Below, one piece after another: positions 1-7,069 of a DNA stretch of 64,000 nt. The stretch's first letter is position 1, and the number at the start of each line of letters is the position of its first letter. Made by a program: the position numbers and the translations under genes. Origin of the DNA: an uncultured Neglectibacter sp. GTDB taxonomy: Bacteria; Bacillota; Clostridia; Oscillospirales; Acutalibacteraceae. Location: NCBI GenBank assembly GCA_946554335.1, contig CAMNSA010000002.1, positions 207,988 through 271,987 of the forward strand. Reading direction: 5' to 3'. Below the pieces are notes generated by a model, which worked only from the letters and a program-made list of their open reading frames with translations, made no database searches and had not been told where the DNA came from.

Positions 1-771
1 CGCGAGGAGCGGAACCGGCTGGAAGCCTCGGCCGGAGAGCGGATCGACACCATCTTTTCCCCGGAGGCGGGTTATTTCGTCAGCGTGACGGATGGGATGG
101 AGTACGCAGTGGATATGGAACGGGTCCTCGCCCTCACCCCCTCTGAGGTCACAAAGCTGCAAAACGCGGCCCAGGAGGGTGGCTCGGCGGCGGGAGCGGC
201 GGCCCCCATCGGAAAAGTCTCCGGAGAATTCAACTGGTATCTCGCCTGTGTGTTTTCAGAGGAGGAGATGGGAAGATTTGAAGGGGTCACTGAAGTTTAT
301 CTGGACATTCCCTTTGCCAGCACAGAGCAGATCCCCGCTGTGATTGCCGCCAGAAATCTGGATCCCGTCACCGGGGAGACCGCGGTGATTTTTGAGTGCT
401 CCTATATGGATGGCGGGATCGCCCTGCTGAGAAACGAAGGGGTGCAGATCACCTTGCGCAGCTATTCCGGCGTGCTGGTCAAAACGGAGGCCTTGCACTT
501 TGCCGATGTGGAGCGCACCCTCTATGACGAGGAAGGAAACGAAACCGGCACTCAGGTGGAAAAGAATGTAAAAGGCGTTTATGTGGAATACGGAGGAAGG
601 CTGAAATTCGTACAGGTGTTTACCGAAAAGACCGTCAACGGCCACGCCATCTGCAAAACGCAGCTCAGCGATGAAGAGCAGGCCGCTCTGGTCACGGATT
701 CCACGATCCAGCTTTACGATGAAGTTGTAACAGAAGGGACGGATCTTTATGACGGAAAGCTTGTTCGCTGA
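1..771 (+). CDS. HlyD-family-like envelope adaptor, 3' part only
   Basis: The reading frame is open from the first base, so this is the C-terminal 256 residues of a longer gene whose start lies outside the window. Near the left edge it reads IFSPEAGYFVS followed by DGME, which resembles the lipoyl/barrel-sandwich part of HlyD-type periplasmic adaptor proteins that clostridia encode directly before yggS-sepF. The rest is beta-rich with no cysteines or membrane segments that stand out. The stop overlaps the yggS start by 23 bases, so the two are probably co-transcribed. The GTG at 85 could be read as a start but lies inside the conserved stretch. Assignment is from family memory and gene order; the transported substrate, if any, is unknown. 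Confidence 0.6.
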   Translation, partial: REERNRLEASAGERIDTIFSPEAGYFVSVTDGMEYAVDMERVLALTPSEVTKLQNAAQEGGSAAGAAAPIGKVSGEFNWYLACVFSEEEMGRFEGVTEVYLDIPFASTEQIPAVIAARNLDPVTGETAVIFECSYMDGGIALLRNEGVQITLRSYSGVLVKTEALHFADVERTLYDEEGNETGTQVEKNVKGVYVEYGGRLKFVQVFTEKTVNGHAICKTQLSDEEQAALVTDSTIQLYDEVVTEGTDLYDGKLVR

Positions 772-1468
772 GCGATGCCAGGACTTTGACGAAAACTTTT
801 CCCGTATCCGGGAAAGGATGGAAAAGGCGGCTCTGTCCTGCGGCAGAAATCCGGAGGACATCACTCTTTTGGCGGCGGTGAAAACCGTTCCGGTGGAGCT
901 GATCAACTACGCCTTAAAAAAAGGACTTCGTGTCATTGGGGAAAACAGGGTGCAGGAATTCCTGGAAAAATATGACAGACTTCTTAAAGATCAGTGTGAA
1001 TGTCAGTTTATCGGCCGCCTGCAAAGCAACAAGGTGAAATATTTGATCGGCAAGGTGACCTGCATCCAGTCCGTGGACAGCCTGAAGCTGGCAAAGGAAA
1101 TCTCCCGCCTGTCGTCAAACGCCGGGGAGGTTACTCAGGCGCTGGTGGAGGTGAATATCGGGAGAGAGGAGAATAAAGGCGGGATCCTTCCGGAAGCCTT
1201 AGAGGAGTTCCTCAGAGAGGCAGGCGGGCTTCCCGGAATTCAGTTCAAGGGGCTGATGGCCATTCCTCCCGTTTGTGAGGACCAGGGGGAGCTTTGCAGG
1301 TATTTTTCCGCCATGTTTCAATATTATGTTGACATGAGGGAGAAAAAAATAGATAATGTAAGTATGGAATGTCTTTCTATGGGCATGTCCTCTGACTTTG
1401 AGGAGGCGATTCGCTGCGGCGCCACCATGGTGCGCATCGGTTCCTCTCTTTTTGGAAAACGCAGCTGA
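749..1468 (+). CDS. yggS: YggS/PLPBP family pyridoxal-phosphate homeostasis protein
   Basis: A 239-residue protein of the usual length for the YggS (YlmE, PROSC) family, a fold-type III PLP-binding protein with no known enzymatic reaction that keeps cytosolic PLP and amino-acid pools balanced. Visible signatures are AAVKTV near residue 45, whose lysine is the PLP-binding residue, GENRVQE, FIGRLQSNK, LVEVNIGREENKGG, and SMGMSSDFEEAI with MVRIGSSLFG at the C-terminus. It starts inside the end of the upstream gene and is followed 38 bases later by sepF, the standard ylmE-sepF-ylmG/H-divIVA order of Firmicutes. The identification is secure. Confidence 0.95.
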   Translation: MTESLFAERCQDFDENFSRIRERMEKAALSCGRNPEDITLLAAVKTVPVELINYALKKGLRVIGENRVQEFLEKYDRLLKDQCECQFIGRLQSNKVKYLIGKVTCIQSVDSLKLAKEISRLSSNAGEVTQALVEVNIGREENKGGILPEALEEFLREAGGLPGIQFKGLMAIPPVCEDQGELCRYFSAMFQYYVDMREKKIDNVSMECLSMGMSSDFEEAIRCGATMVRIGSSLFGKRS

Positions 1469-1506
1469 TCGTACAAGGAAAATGCCGATTTTAGGAGGTC
1501 GATGGG

Positions 1507-1986
1507 ATGCCGGGCTTTGTGGATAAATTGCATAAGATGTGGAAGCCTCCGGAGGATGAGTACGAGGACGACGAGTATTACGACGCGCCGAAGGAAGCGG
1601 AAGACTATGATCCTACCTTCTCGGAGCCTGTGCGCAGGGTGTCCTTTTCCTCCTTTTCCTCCCGGGATTCTCACAGCAATAAGGTGGTCAATATCAATGC
1701 CAAGGCCCAGCTTCAGGTGGTTTTATTCCAGCCGGTTACCTTCGGCGAGGAGACCCGGGCCATTGCCGATGAACTCATTGCCCGCCACACGGTGGTGCTG
1801 AATCTGGAAAAGACGGAAAAAGATGTGTCCCGCCGCGTGGTGGATTTTCTCAGCGGCGTGGCTTACGCGAATAACGGGAAGATCAAGCGCATCGCAACCA
1901 ATACCTTTATCATCACGCCCTACAATGTGGATCTGACCGGTGACGATGTGCTGGACGAGCTGGAAAACAGCGGCCTCTACTTTTAA
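1507..1986 (+). CDS. sepF: Cell division protein SepF
   Basis: A 159-residue cytoplasmic division protein that binds membrane and FtsZ and bundles FtsZ filaments at the septum. The N-terminus (MPGFVDKLHKMW) fits the amphipathic membrane-targeting helix, followed by a highly acidic linker (residues 14-40, EDEYEDDEYYD) and the SepF core from about residue 60 (KAQLQVVLFQPVTF, VLNLEKTEKDVSRRVVDFLSG, GKIKRIATNTFIITP). Start chosen at 1507 because AGGAGG at 1493-1498 sits eight bases upstream. The stop codon shares its last base with the next start (TAATG), implying translational coupling to ylmH. Confidence 0.96.
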   Translation: MPGFVDKLHKMWKPPEDEYEDDEYYDAPKEAEDYDPTFSEPVRRVSFSSFSSRDSHSNKVVNINAKAQLQVVLFQPVTFGEETRAIADELIARHTVVLNLEKTEKDVSRRVVDFLSGVAYANNGKIKRIATNTFIITPYNVDLTGDDVLDELENSGLYF

Positions 1987-2735
1987 TGATGAAAGAGCGG
2001 GAGGATAAGCTTTTTTTCAGCAAGATAGAGGACCTGTGGCGGCTTTCTCAAAAAAGGCCCTGCTTCTCCGCCTTTCTCAACGAGAATGAGGCGGCGGGGG
2101 CCGAGGATTTTCTGAAAGGGAAAAAGGGTGCCTCCTTCCTCTTTTGGGGAGGCTATGAGGAGGCAAAACGAAAGCTTTTGGGTGTGTTTCCGGACTATTT
2201 GGAAGCGGATCTGTCCCTTTTCCCATTGGAACCTCTGAGCTTTACTTATCGGGAAGAGGATGAGCTTTCTCACAGAGACTTTTTGGGCTCTTTCATGGCT
2301 TTGGGCGTGGAGCGCAGCACAGTGGGAGATATTTTACCCGGAAAAGGGCACTGCGTCGCTTTCGTGAAAAAAGAGATGGCGGATTATTTCTGCCAGAATA
2401 TTCGAAAGATCGGAAGGACCGGCGTCCGGATAGAATCGGGAATCATCGGGGAACTGCCCTGTGAGCAGAAATTTTTGGAATATCGCGGAACGGTGGCCTC
2501 CAAAAGGCTTGACTGTCTGGTGGCGTTTTTTTGCCGTACCAGCCGGGAAAAGGCCGCCGAATTGATCGCGTCCAAGGCGGTGTCCCGGAACCATCGGGAA
2601 GCGCTTTCCGGGGCGCAGCAGACGGAGGAAGGCGATGTGCTTTCTATTCGGGGAAAGGGAAGATTCCTTATCGACCGGTTCGGCTCTTTGACGCAAAAGG
2701 GCAGGATCCAGGTCGAGGGCAGGAAATATCAATAA
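1986..2735 (+). CDS. ylmH: YlmH-type S4-domain RNA-binding protein
   Basis: A 249-residue protein of the YlmH family, which carries a C-terminal S4 RNA-binding domain and lies in the division cluster of Gram-positive bacteria; recent work ties YlmH to ribosome rescue. Here the S4 part covers about residues 175-245 (RLDCLVAFFCRTSREKAAELIASKAVS.N then GDVLSIRGKGRF). The N-terminal two thirds match the conserved YlmH body (FLGSFMALGVERSTVGDI, CVAFV). The start overlaps the sepF stop by one base and the stop lies 10 bases before divIVA. Product name is well supported; the exact cellular role is taken from relatives. Confidence 0.9.
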   Translation: MMKEREDKLFFSKIEDLWRLSQKRPCFSAFLNENEAAGAEDFLKGKKGASFLFWGGYEEAKRKLLGVFPDYLEADLSLFPLEPLSFTYREEDELSHRDFLGSFMALGVERSTVGDILPGKGHCVAFVKKEMADYFCQNIRKIGRTGVRIESGIIGELPCEQKFLEYRGTVASKRLDCLVAFFCRTSREKAAELIASKAVSRNHREALSGAQQTEEGDVLSIRGKGRFLIDRFGSLTQKGRIQVEGRKYQ

Positions 2736-2745
2736 GGGGGATGGG

Positions 2746-3753
2746 ATGATGCTCACCATCAAGGAGATCAATGAAATCAGCTTTGGAAAGGCCGGATTCT
2801 CCGGATACAAGCCGGAGGATGTGGATAAATTTATTGACGAGGTAGCCTCTTCTTTTCAGGAGCTGACCGCGCAAAGGGATGAAGCGGAACAGAAGACTGC
2901 GCAGCTTACGGCGCGGCTTTCCGAGCTGGAATCTCAGAACTCCGATATGCAGAAAAAGCTGGCTGTCCTGGCCCAGAAGGTAGAGTCTTACCGCAACGAG
3001 GAGGACGGGATCAAGGACGCGATCTTAAGCGCCCAGAGGCTGGCCAAGGACTCTGTGCAGGAGGCCAGGGACAAGGCGGAGGTCATTTTGGCAGACGCCC
3101 GGGACGAGGCCAAGGGGCTGCTGGAAAATGCCAAGCTGGAAGCCTCCAAGCTTGCCAAGGAATATATGGCCCAGGCCGATGACAAGAGAGAGGAGCTGGA
3201 AGAGATCAAGCGGCAGGTCACGGCCTTTCGCAGTTCTCTCCTGGAAATGTATAAAAAGCATTTGGAGGACATCAACCGGATCCCGGCTTTTCGGGTGAAG
3301 GAGTCCGCCCCGCCGGTAGAAGAGAAGCCGGAGGAAAAGGAGCCGGAAAAACCGGAGGATCCCCATGAGTCCGGCGGGTCCGCGGAAGAAGCCCAGACGG
3401 AAGAGGCGTATGAGGAAGAAGAACCCGCGGAGGACTATGAGGAAGAAGCGGGGGAGTATGAGGAAGAGCCCGAAGAGGAAGAGTATGAGGAAGAAGAGTA
3501 CGAGGAGGAAGAACCCTATGTGGAGGAGCCTACCCGAACTCTGCACGACAAGGTGAATTTCTCCGCCCAGGGGCCTATTTCCCCCAAGCCCCTGGAGGAT
3601 CTTCCCGAGGAGGACGACCTTACGGATGTGGGCATTGATGTGCGGACTTATTCCAATATTCCGGAATCTCTCAGAAGGGAAAAAAGCTCTCATTTCAGCA
3701 ATCTGGAATTTGGCGAGGGAGTAGACCTCGGCGGGAAAAAGCGTAAAAAGTGA
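2746..3753 (+). CDS. divIVA: DivIVA-domain protein with acidic C-terminal extension
   Basis: The first 60 residues form the DivIVA membrane-curvature-sensing domain (LTIKEINEISFGKAGFSGYK, PEDVDKFIDEV), followed by a long coiled coil to about residue 175 rich in Q, E, K and A heptads. After that comes an unusual low-complexity segment (about residues 180-260) made almost only of E, P, Y and A, then a basic C-terminus (GGKKRKK). DivIVA proteins recruit division or polarity factors to negatively curved membrane. At 335 residues this is about twice the Bacillus protein; the acidic region explains the excess and may be a disordered recruitment tail. Start is the first ATG of ATGATG after the purine-rich AAGGGGGATGGG. 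Confidence 0.93.
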   Translation: MMLTIKEINEISFGKAGFSGYKPEDVDKFIDEVASSFQELTAQRDEAEQKTAQLTARLSELESQNSDMQKKLAVLAQKVESYRNEEDGIKDAILSAQRLAKDSVQEARDKAEVILADARDEAKGLLENAKLEASKLAKEYMAQADDKREELEEIKRQVTAFRSSLLEMYKKHLEDINRIPAFRVKESAPPVEEKPEEKEPEKPEDPHESGGSAEEAQTEEAYEEEEPAEDYEEEAGEYEEEPEEEEYEEEEYEEEEPYVEEPTRTLHDKVNFSAQGPISPKPLEDLPEEDDLTDVGIDVRTYSNIPESLRREKSSHFSNLEFGEGVDLGGKKRKK

Positions 3754-3773
3754 TCTCTTTAAAGAGAAAAACG

Positions 3774-3802
3774 GGAAAGGGCGGCTTCGCGCCGCCCTTT
3801 CC
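3774..3802 (+). terminator. GC-rich hairpin after divIVA
   Basis: A perfect 12-bp stem (3774-3785 with 3791-3802) closes a TTCGC loop 20 bases after the divIVA stop. There is no T-run behind it, so it may be a weak or factor-assisted terminator, or an RNA 3'-end stabiliser. Confidence 0.55.
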
Positions 3803-4014
3803 GGTAAAATAACCACTTCGTGGTCATTGGGAAGAAGGTTTTGCTGCGCAAAAGCACCGACCTTCTTCGGGTGATACACAAAGACTTATGGTCGGGCCGC
3901 AAGGCAGCGCACTTGAGAAAGGCGTCTTCACGAGTGCCCACCGCAGGTGTGAAACGCCAGAGGACGAATCACTTCGTGGTTCAATTATGTTATAAAAAAG
4001 GAGCCCTGTCTATC
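3803..4014 (+). other. Hairpin-rich intergenic stretch before lspA
   Basis: No convincing gene is present. The stretch contains several small hairpins: ACCAC-TTC-GTGGT near 3813, a nested structure from GAAGAAGGT (about 3831) to ACCTTCTTC (about 3868) that encloses TTTTGC-TGC-GCAAAA, and a second CACTTCGTGG copy near 3970. The repeated arm-TTC-arm design resembles the hairpins at 32.6 kb. An uninterrupted frame upstream of lspA crosses this area, but its composition is unlike the operon and no SD supports it. Function unknown. Confidence 0.5.
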
Positions 4015-4017
4015 GTG

Positions 4018-4536
4018 ATGGAAAAGCCAAAGAAGAAAACGCTTCGAAACACTCTTCTGGTCCTCATATCTGGAGCCGTCCTGCTGGCGGCGGACCAGAT
4101 CTCCAAGTATTTCATAGAGCTCTACTTAAAGCCGGTAGGTTCCGTGACGGTGATCCCCCATTTTCTGGAGCTTTCCTATCTGGAGAACACCGGCGCCGCC
4201 TTCGGCCTGCTTCAGGGGCAGACCTGGCTTCTGGCCCTTGTGACGGCGATAGCTTTTGCGGGGATCATCGTGCTGGTGCTCCGCTATCAGAATCACAGCT
4301 TTTTTAGCCTGGCCTGCGCGGCCCTTGTCTTGGCGGGGGGGCTGGGAAACCTGCTGGACCGTTTTCTGCGCGGCTATGTGATCGACTTTTTTCATGTCCT
4401 GTTTTTCGGATACATTTTTAATTTCGCGGACTGCTGCATCACGGTGAGCGCCGTTTTATTCCTGATCCATGTGTTTTTCTTTGCAAAGGAAAAGCCGAAA
4501 AAAGAGCCGGAAGCACCGGCAGAGGAGCAGTCGTGA
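4018..4536 (+). CDS. lspA: Lipoprotein signal peptidase (signal peptidase II)
   Basis: A 172-residue membrane aspartyl protease that removes signal peptides from prolipoproteins. Four hydrophobic segments are visible (about residues 11-28, 63-82, 87-104 and 125-152). Family motifs are DQISKYF, NTGAAFG, NLLDRFLRGYVIDFF (first catalytic Asp) and FNFADCCITV (second catalytic Asp). The C-terminus is a charged tail. The start is taken at ATG 4018 with GTG 4015 as an equally possible start; the SD AAAGGAG ends at 4003. An upstream in-frame extension was rejected because the conserved family begins at this point. The stop overlaps the next start in GTGA. Confidence 0.95.
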   Translation: MEKPKKKTLRNTLLVLISGAVLLAADQISKYFIELYLKPVGSVTVIPHFLELSYLENTGAAFGLLQGQTWLLALVTAIAFAGIIVLVLRYQNHSFFSLACAALVLAGGLGNLLDRFLRGYVIDFFHVLFFGYIFNFADCCITVSAVLFLIHVFFFAKEKPKKEPEAPAEEQS

Positions 4537-5453
4537 GCCGGGAGATCAGGCTCAGCGTGGAACAGGGAGGGATCCGCGCCGATCGGTTCCTTTCGGGGGC
4601 GCTGGAGGAGCTGACTCGTTCGGCGGTGCAGAGGCTGATGGAGAAGGGGCTGGTCCTCTGCAACGGAAAACCCCTTTTAAAAAGCGGGAAGCTGGAAGCA
4701 GGGGACGAGATTACCCTTTCCATCCCGGAGCCGGAGGCGCTGGATGTGGAGGCCCAGGAGATCCCCCTGGAGATCGTCTATGAGGACGAGGACCTGCTGG
4801 TAGTGAACAAGCCCAAGGGAATGGTGGTGCATCCTGCACCGGGAAACCAGGACGGGACGCTGGTAAATGCTCTGCTCTGTCATTGCGGCAGTTCCCTTTC
4901 CGGGATCAACGGAGTGCTTCGCCCTGGGATCGTTCACCGCATCGACAAGGACACCAGCGGTTTGTTGGTCGTGGCAAAAAACGATTTTTCCCATAACCGG
5001 TTGGCTCAGCAGATCAAAGAACACAGCTTTACAAGGGAGTATCAGGCGGTTGTGTACGGCGGATTTTCAGAGGATTCGGGAACGGTCGACGCCCCCATCG
5101 GTCGGCACCCTGTAGAGCGGAAAAAGATGGCTGTTCTGCAAAGCTCGTCCACGGCGAGAAGCGCAGTCACTCATTTTTCTGTTGTTGCCCGGTATGGGGG
5201 ATTTACCCATCTTCGCCTTCGCCTGGAGACGGGCAGAACGCATCAGATCCGGGTGCATATGGCCTATCTGGGCCATCCGGTAGCGGGCGACCCGGTCTAC
5301 GGTCCCAAAAAGGTGATCACCGCGCTTCGCGGCCAATGCCTTCACGCGGGGAAGATCGGTTTTCTGCATCCCCGCAGCGGGGAGTATCTGGAGTTTTCCG
5401 CAGACCTGCCGGAGTATTTTAAAAGCTTTCTTTCCACCTTAAAAGAAAAGTAG
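4533..5453 (+). CDS. rluD: RluA/RluD-family 23S rRNA pseudouridine synthase
   Basis: A 306-residue RNA-modifying enzyme that converts uridine to pseudouridine. An N-terminal S4 domain (about residues 10-70) precedes the catalytic domain with VNKPKGMVVHPAPG, the signature HRIDKDTSGLLVVAKND (the first Asp of that stretch is the nucleophile region) and the C-terminal block LETGRTHQIRVHMAYLGHPVAGDPVYG. Length and order match RluD of Firmicutes, which sits after lspA in many species. It begins at a GTG overlapping the lspA stop, so translation is probably coupled. The target uridines cannot be read from sequence, so RluD rather than another RluA paralogue is inferred from context. Confidence 0.92.
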   Translation: MSREIRLSVEQGGIRADRFLSGALEELTRSAVQRLMEKGLVLCNGKPLLKSGKLEAGDEITLSIPEPEALDVEAQEIPLEIVYEDEDLLVVNKPKGMVVHPAPGNQDGTLVNALLCHCGSSLSGINGVLRPGIVHRIDKDTSGLLVVAKNDFSHNRLAQQIKEHSFTREYQAVVYGGFSEDSGTVDAPIGRHPVERKKMAVLQSSSTARSAVTHFSVVARYGGFTHLRLRLETGRTHQIRVHMAYLGHPVAGDPVYGPKKVITALRGQCLHAGKIGFLHPRSGEYLEFSADLPEYFKSFLSTLKEK

Positions 5454-5465
5454 GGGAAATGTCTC

Positions 5466-5849
5466 TTGAAACGATGGGTAGAATTGATGTTCCTTTTTCT
5501 CTTTGCCGCTGTGACCTGTCTTGCGCTGTTTCTCTCTTGCTTTGGCTCCTTTCAAAAGGCGCCTCTTCTCCCATCCCCGGAGGGAGAAGAGAGCTTCTCA
5601 GAGAGTAAGGATACACTCTCTGAGAATGACATCCGAAAGGAAAGCTCAGAAGCGCAGCGGCTCGATTTGAACACGGCTACCCTGGAGGAGCTTCAGGCTT
5701 TGCCGGGTATCGGCCCGAAGCTTGCGAAACAGATCCTGGATTACCGGGAGGAGTGCGGGAAATTTTTCTCTGTGGATGAGCTTTTGGAGGTGCCGGGAAT
5801 CGGCGAAAAGAAGCTGGAAGCGATCAGGGAAATGGTGAAGGTGAATTAG
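5466..5849 (+). CDS. ComEA-like helix-hairpin-helix protein
   Basis: A 127-residue protein with one N-terminal membrane anchor (about residues 6-28, LMFLFLFAAVTCLALFL), a Ser/Glu-rich linker, and a C-terminal ComEA-type (HhH)2 domain starting LDLNTATLEELQALPGIGP and ending VPGIGEKKLEAIRE. ComEA proteins bind double-stranded DNA at the cell surface during uptake; this copy is short, lacks the SLBB domain of B. subtilis ComEA and has no comEB/EC neighbour, so a role in transformation is only possible. Translation probably starts at TTG 5466 behind AGGGGAA. A dispersed intergenic repeat follows immediately. Confidence 0.82.
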   Translation: MKRWVELMFLFLFAAVTCLALFLSCFGSFQKAPLLPSPEGEESFSESKDTLSENDIRKESSEAQRLDLNTATLEELQALPGIGPKLAKQILDYREECGKFFSVDELLEVPGIGEKKLEAIREMVKVN

Positions 5850-6038
5850 TGGTTAGTAATTAGTAATTAGTCGTTAGCAGTTAGAAAAAGTCCCTTCTCT
5901 AACCACTCATATCTAAAATCTAACCACTAACGACTAAAAACTAAAAACTAAAAGACCGCCCCTTGATAAACAAGGGGCGGCTTGTCTAATATCCAGCATC
6001 TAGCATCCAGAATCTAATATCTACAACTACCTTTAGCC
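5850..6038 (+). repeat. Dispersed TTAGT/CTAAC intergenic repeat, copy 1
   Basis: Between two convergent genes lies a stretch of TTAGTAATTAGT/TCGTTAGCAGTTAG units followed by their complement (CTAACCACTAACGACTAAAAAC), so the two halves can fold back on each other. The right part carries the ATCCAGCATCTAGCATCCAG motif that recurs near 16670 and 49750 in the opposite sense. It encloses a terminator hairpin. No coding potential. Confidence 0.7.
5956..5980. terminator. Bidirectional terminator hairpin
   Basis: A perfect 10-bp GC-rich stem (5956-5965 with 5971-5980, CCGCCCCTTG arm) closes an ATAAA loop between the convergent ComEA-like and oxidoreductase genes. T-runs are weak on both sides. Confidence 0.6.
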
Positions 6039-6040
6039 GC

Positions 6041-7033
6041 TCAATCCCTTTCAAAACGGATCCCGGCCTTTTTCCGGATACCTTCCAGCAGCCTTGCCGC
6101 CTGCAAGGCCAGCTTCCGGCAGGACTCATACTCTTCCCGATACTTTTGGGGCTCCGTGATGAAGCGGAAGAAGTCCCGCGCCTCATAGCCCATCATTTTA
6201 TGCTTTTCCTCCGCATCCGCGAAAATGGATTCTGTTTTCCCGTCCCGCCCCTGAAAGGTGATGCCGGAAAGGTGTGAGATGGAAGCGACCGTCACCGTGC
6301 CCTCGCTGCCCTGAAACTCAGAGTTTTCTGTGGCGTCGCCGATTTTGGAATAGGTGATGACGGCGGTGGTTTCCGGGTACTTCAGGAGAACAGCGCCGCA
6401 GCCGTCTGCTCCGCTTGACAGGAAGGAGGCTTCGGCATGAAAGCTCTCCGGCTCTCCCAATAGGGCAAGGGCGGGGTAGATGCAATAGATCCCCAGATCC
6501 ATCAGCGCCCCGGTTTCCAAGCTGGGATTAAAAATATTGGGCAGTTCCCCCTTTTCAAAGGACTCCCATTTGGAGGAGCGCCTGCAAAAATCGATTTTCA
6601 CTAGAGACAGCTTCCCGGCTTTTTTCAATGTGTCCTCTAAAAGCCTTCTCTGGGGAAGATGGAGAAAGAGAATGGCCTCTAAGAAGATCAGCCCTTTTTT
6701 GTCCGCAAGCTCATAGAGCTCCTTCACTTCACGCTCCCTTGCGCACAGTGGCTTTTCACAGATTACATGTTTGCCGTGCTCTAAAAAGGTTTTAGCCTGT
6801 TCAAAGTGAAAAGCATTGGGGCTTGCAAGGTATACAGCGTCGATGAGGGATGAGCGCGCCATCTCTTCCAGGGAGGTAAACACGGAAGAAGCGCCGTGCT
6901 TTTCGGCAAATTCCTCGCCCCGTTCCCTTGTGCGGGAATAGACCGCGGAAAGCTCCCAGAGCCCGCTTTCCTTTGCGCCGCCTATATATTCGTCAGTGAT
7001 CCATCCGGAGCCCACAGTTCCAAATCGCAGCAT
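6041..7033 (-). CDS. Gfo/Idh/MocA-family NAD(P)-dependent oxidoreductase
   Basis: A 330-residue cytosolic dehydrogenase of the glucose-fructose oxidoreductase/inositol dehydrogenase family. The N-terminus has the Rossmann-type start LRFGTVGSGWITDEYI, followed by SPNAFHFEQ and the family signature HVICEKPLC (catalytic lysine of the EKP motif). The C-terminal alpha/beta domain carries TGALMDLGIYCIYPALALLG. Substrate is probably a sugar or polyol derivative but cannot be specified. It is last in a minus-strand run with pepT and a sugar-isomerase-like gene 37 bases or more upstream, which may reflect sugar catabolism. Confidence 0.88.
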   Translation of the reverse strand: MLRFGTVGSGWITDEYIGGAKESGLWELSAVYSRTRERGEEFAEKHGASSVFTSLEEMARSSLIDAVYLASPNAFHFEQAKTFLEHGKHVICEKPLCAREREVKELYELADKKGLIFLEAILFLHLPQRRLLEDTLKKAGKLSLVKIDFCRRSSKWESFEKGELPNIFNPSLETGALMDLGIYCIYPALALLGEPESFHAEASFLSSGADGCGAVLLKYPETTAVITYSKIGDATENSEFQGSEGTVTVASISHLSGITFQGRDGKTESIFADAEEKHKMMGYEARDFFRFITEPQKYREEYESCRKLALQAARLLEGIRKKAGIRFERD

Positions 7034-7069
7034 GAGAGAATCCTTTCTGTTCCGCTTTTTTCAAGGAAA

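Noticed and set aside
3820..4017. N-terminal extension of lspA
   Set aside because: Encodes hairpin sequence, has no SD and adds a non-conserved basic stretch before the signal peptidase.
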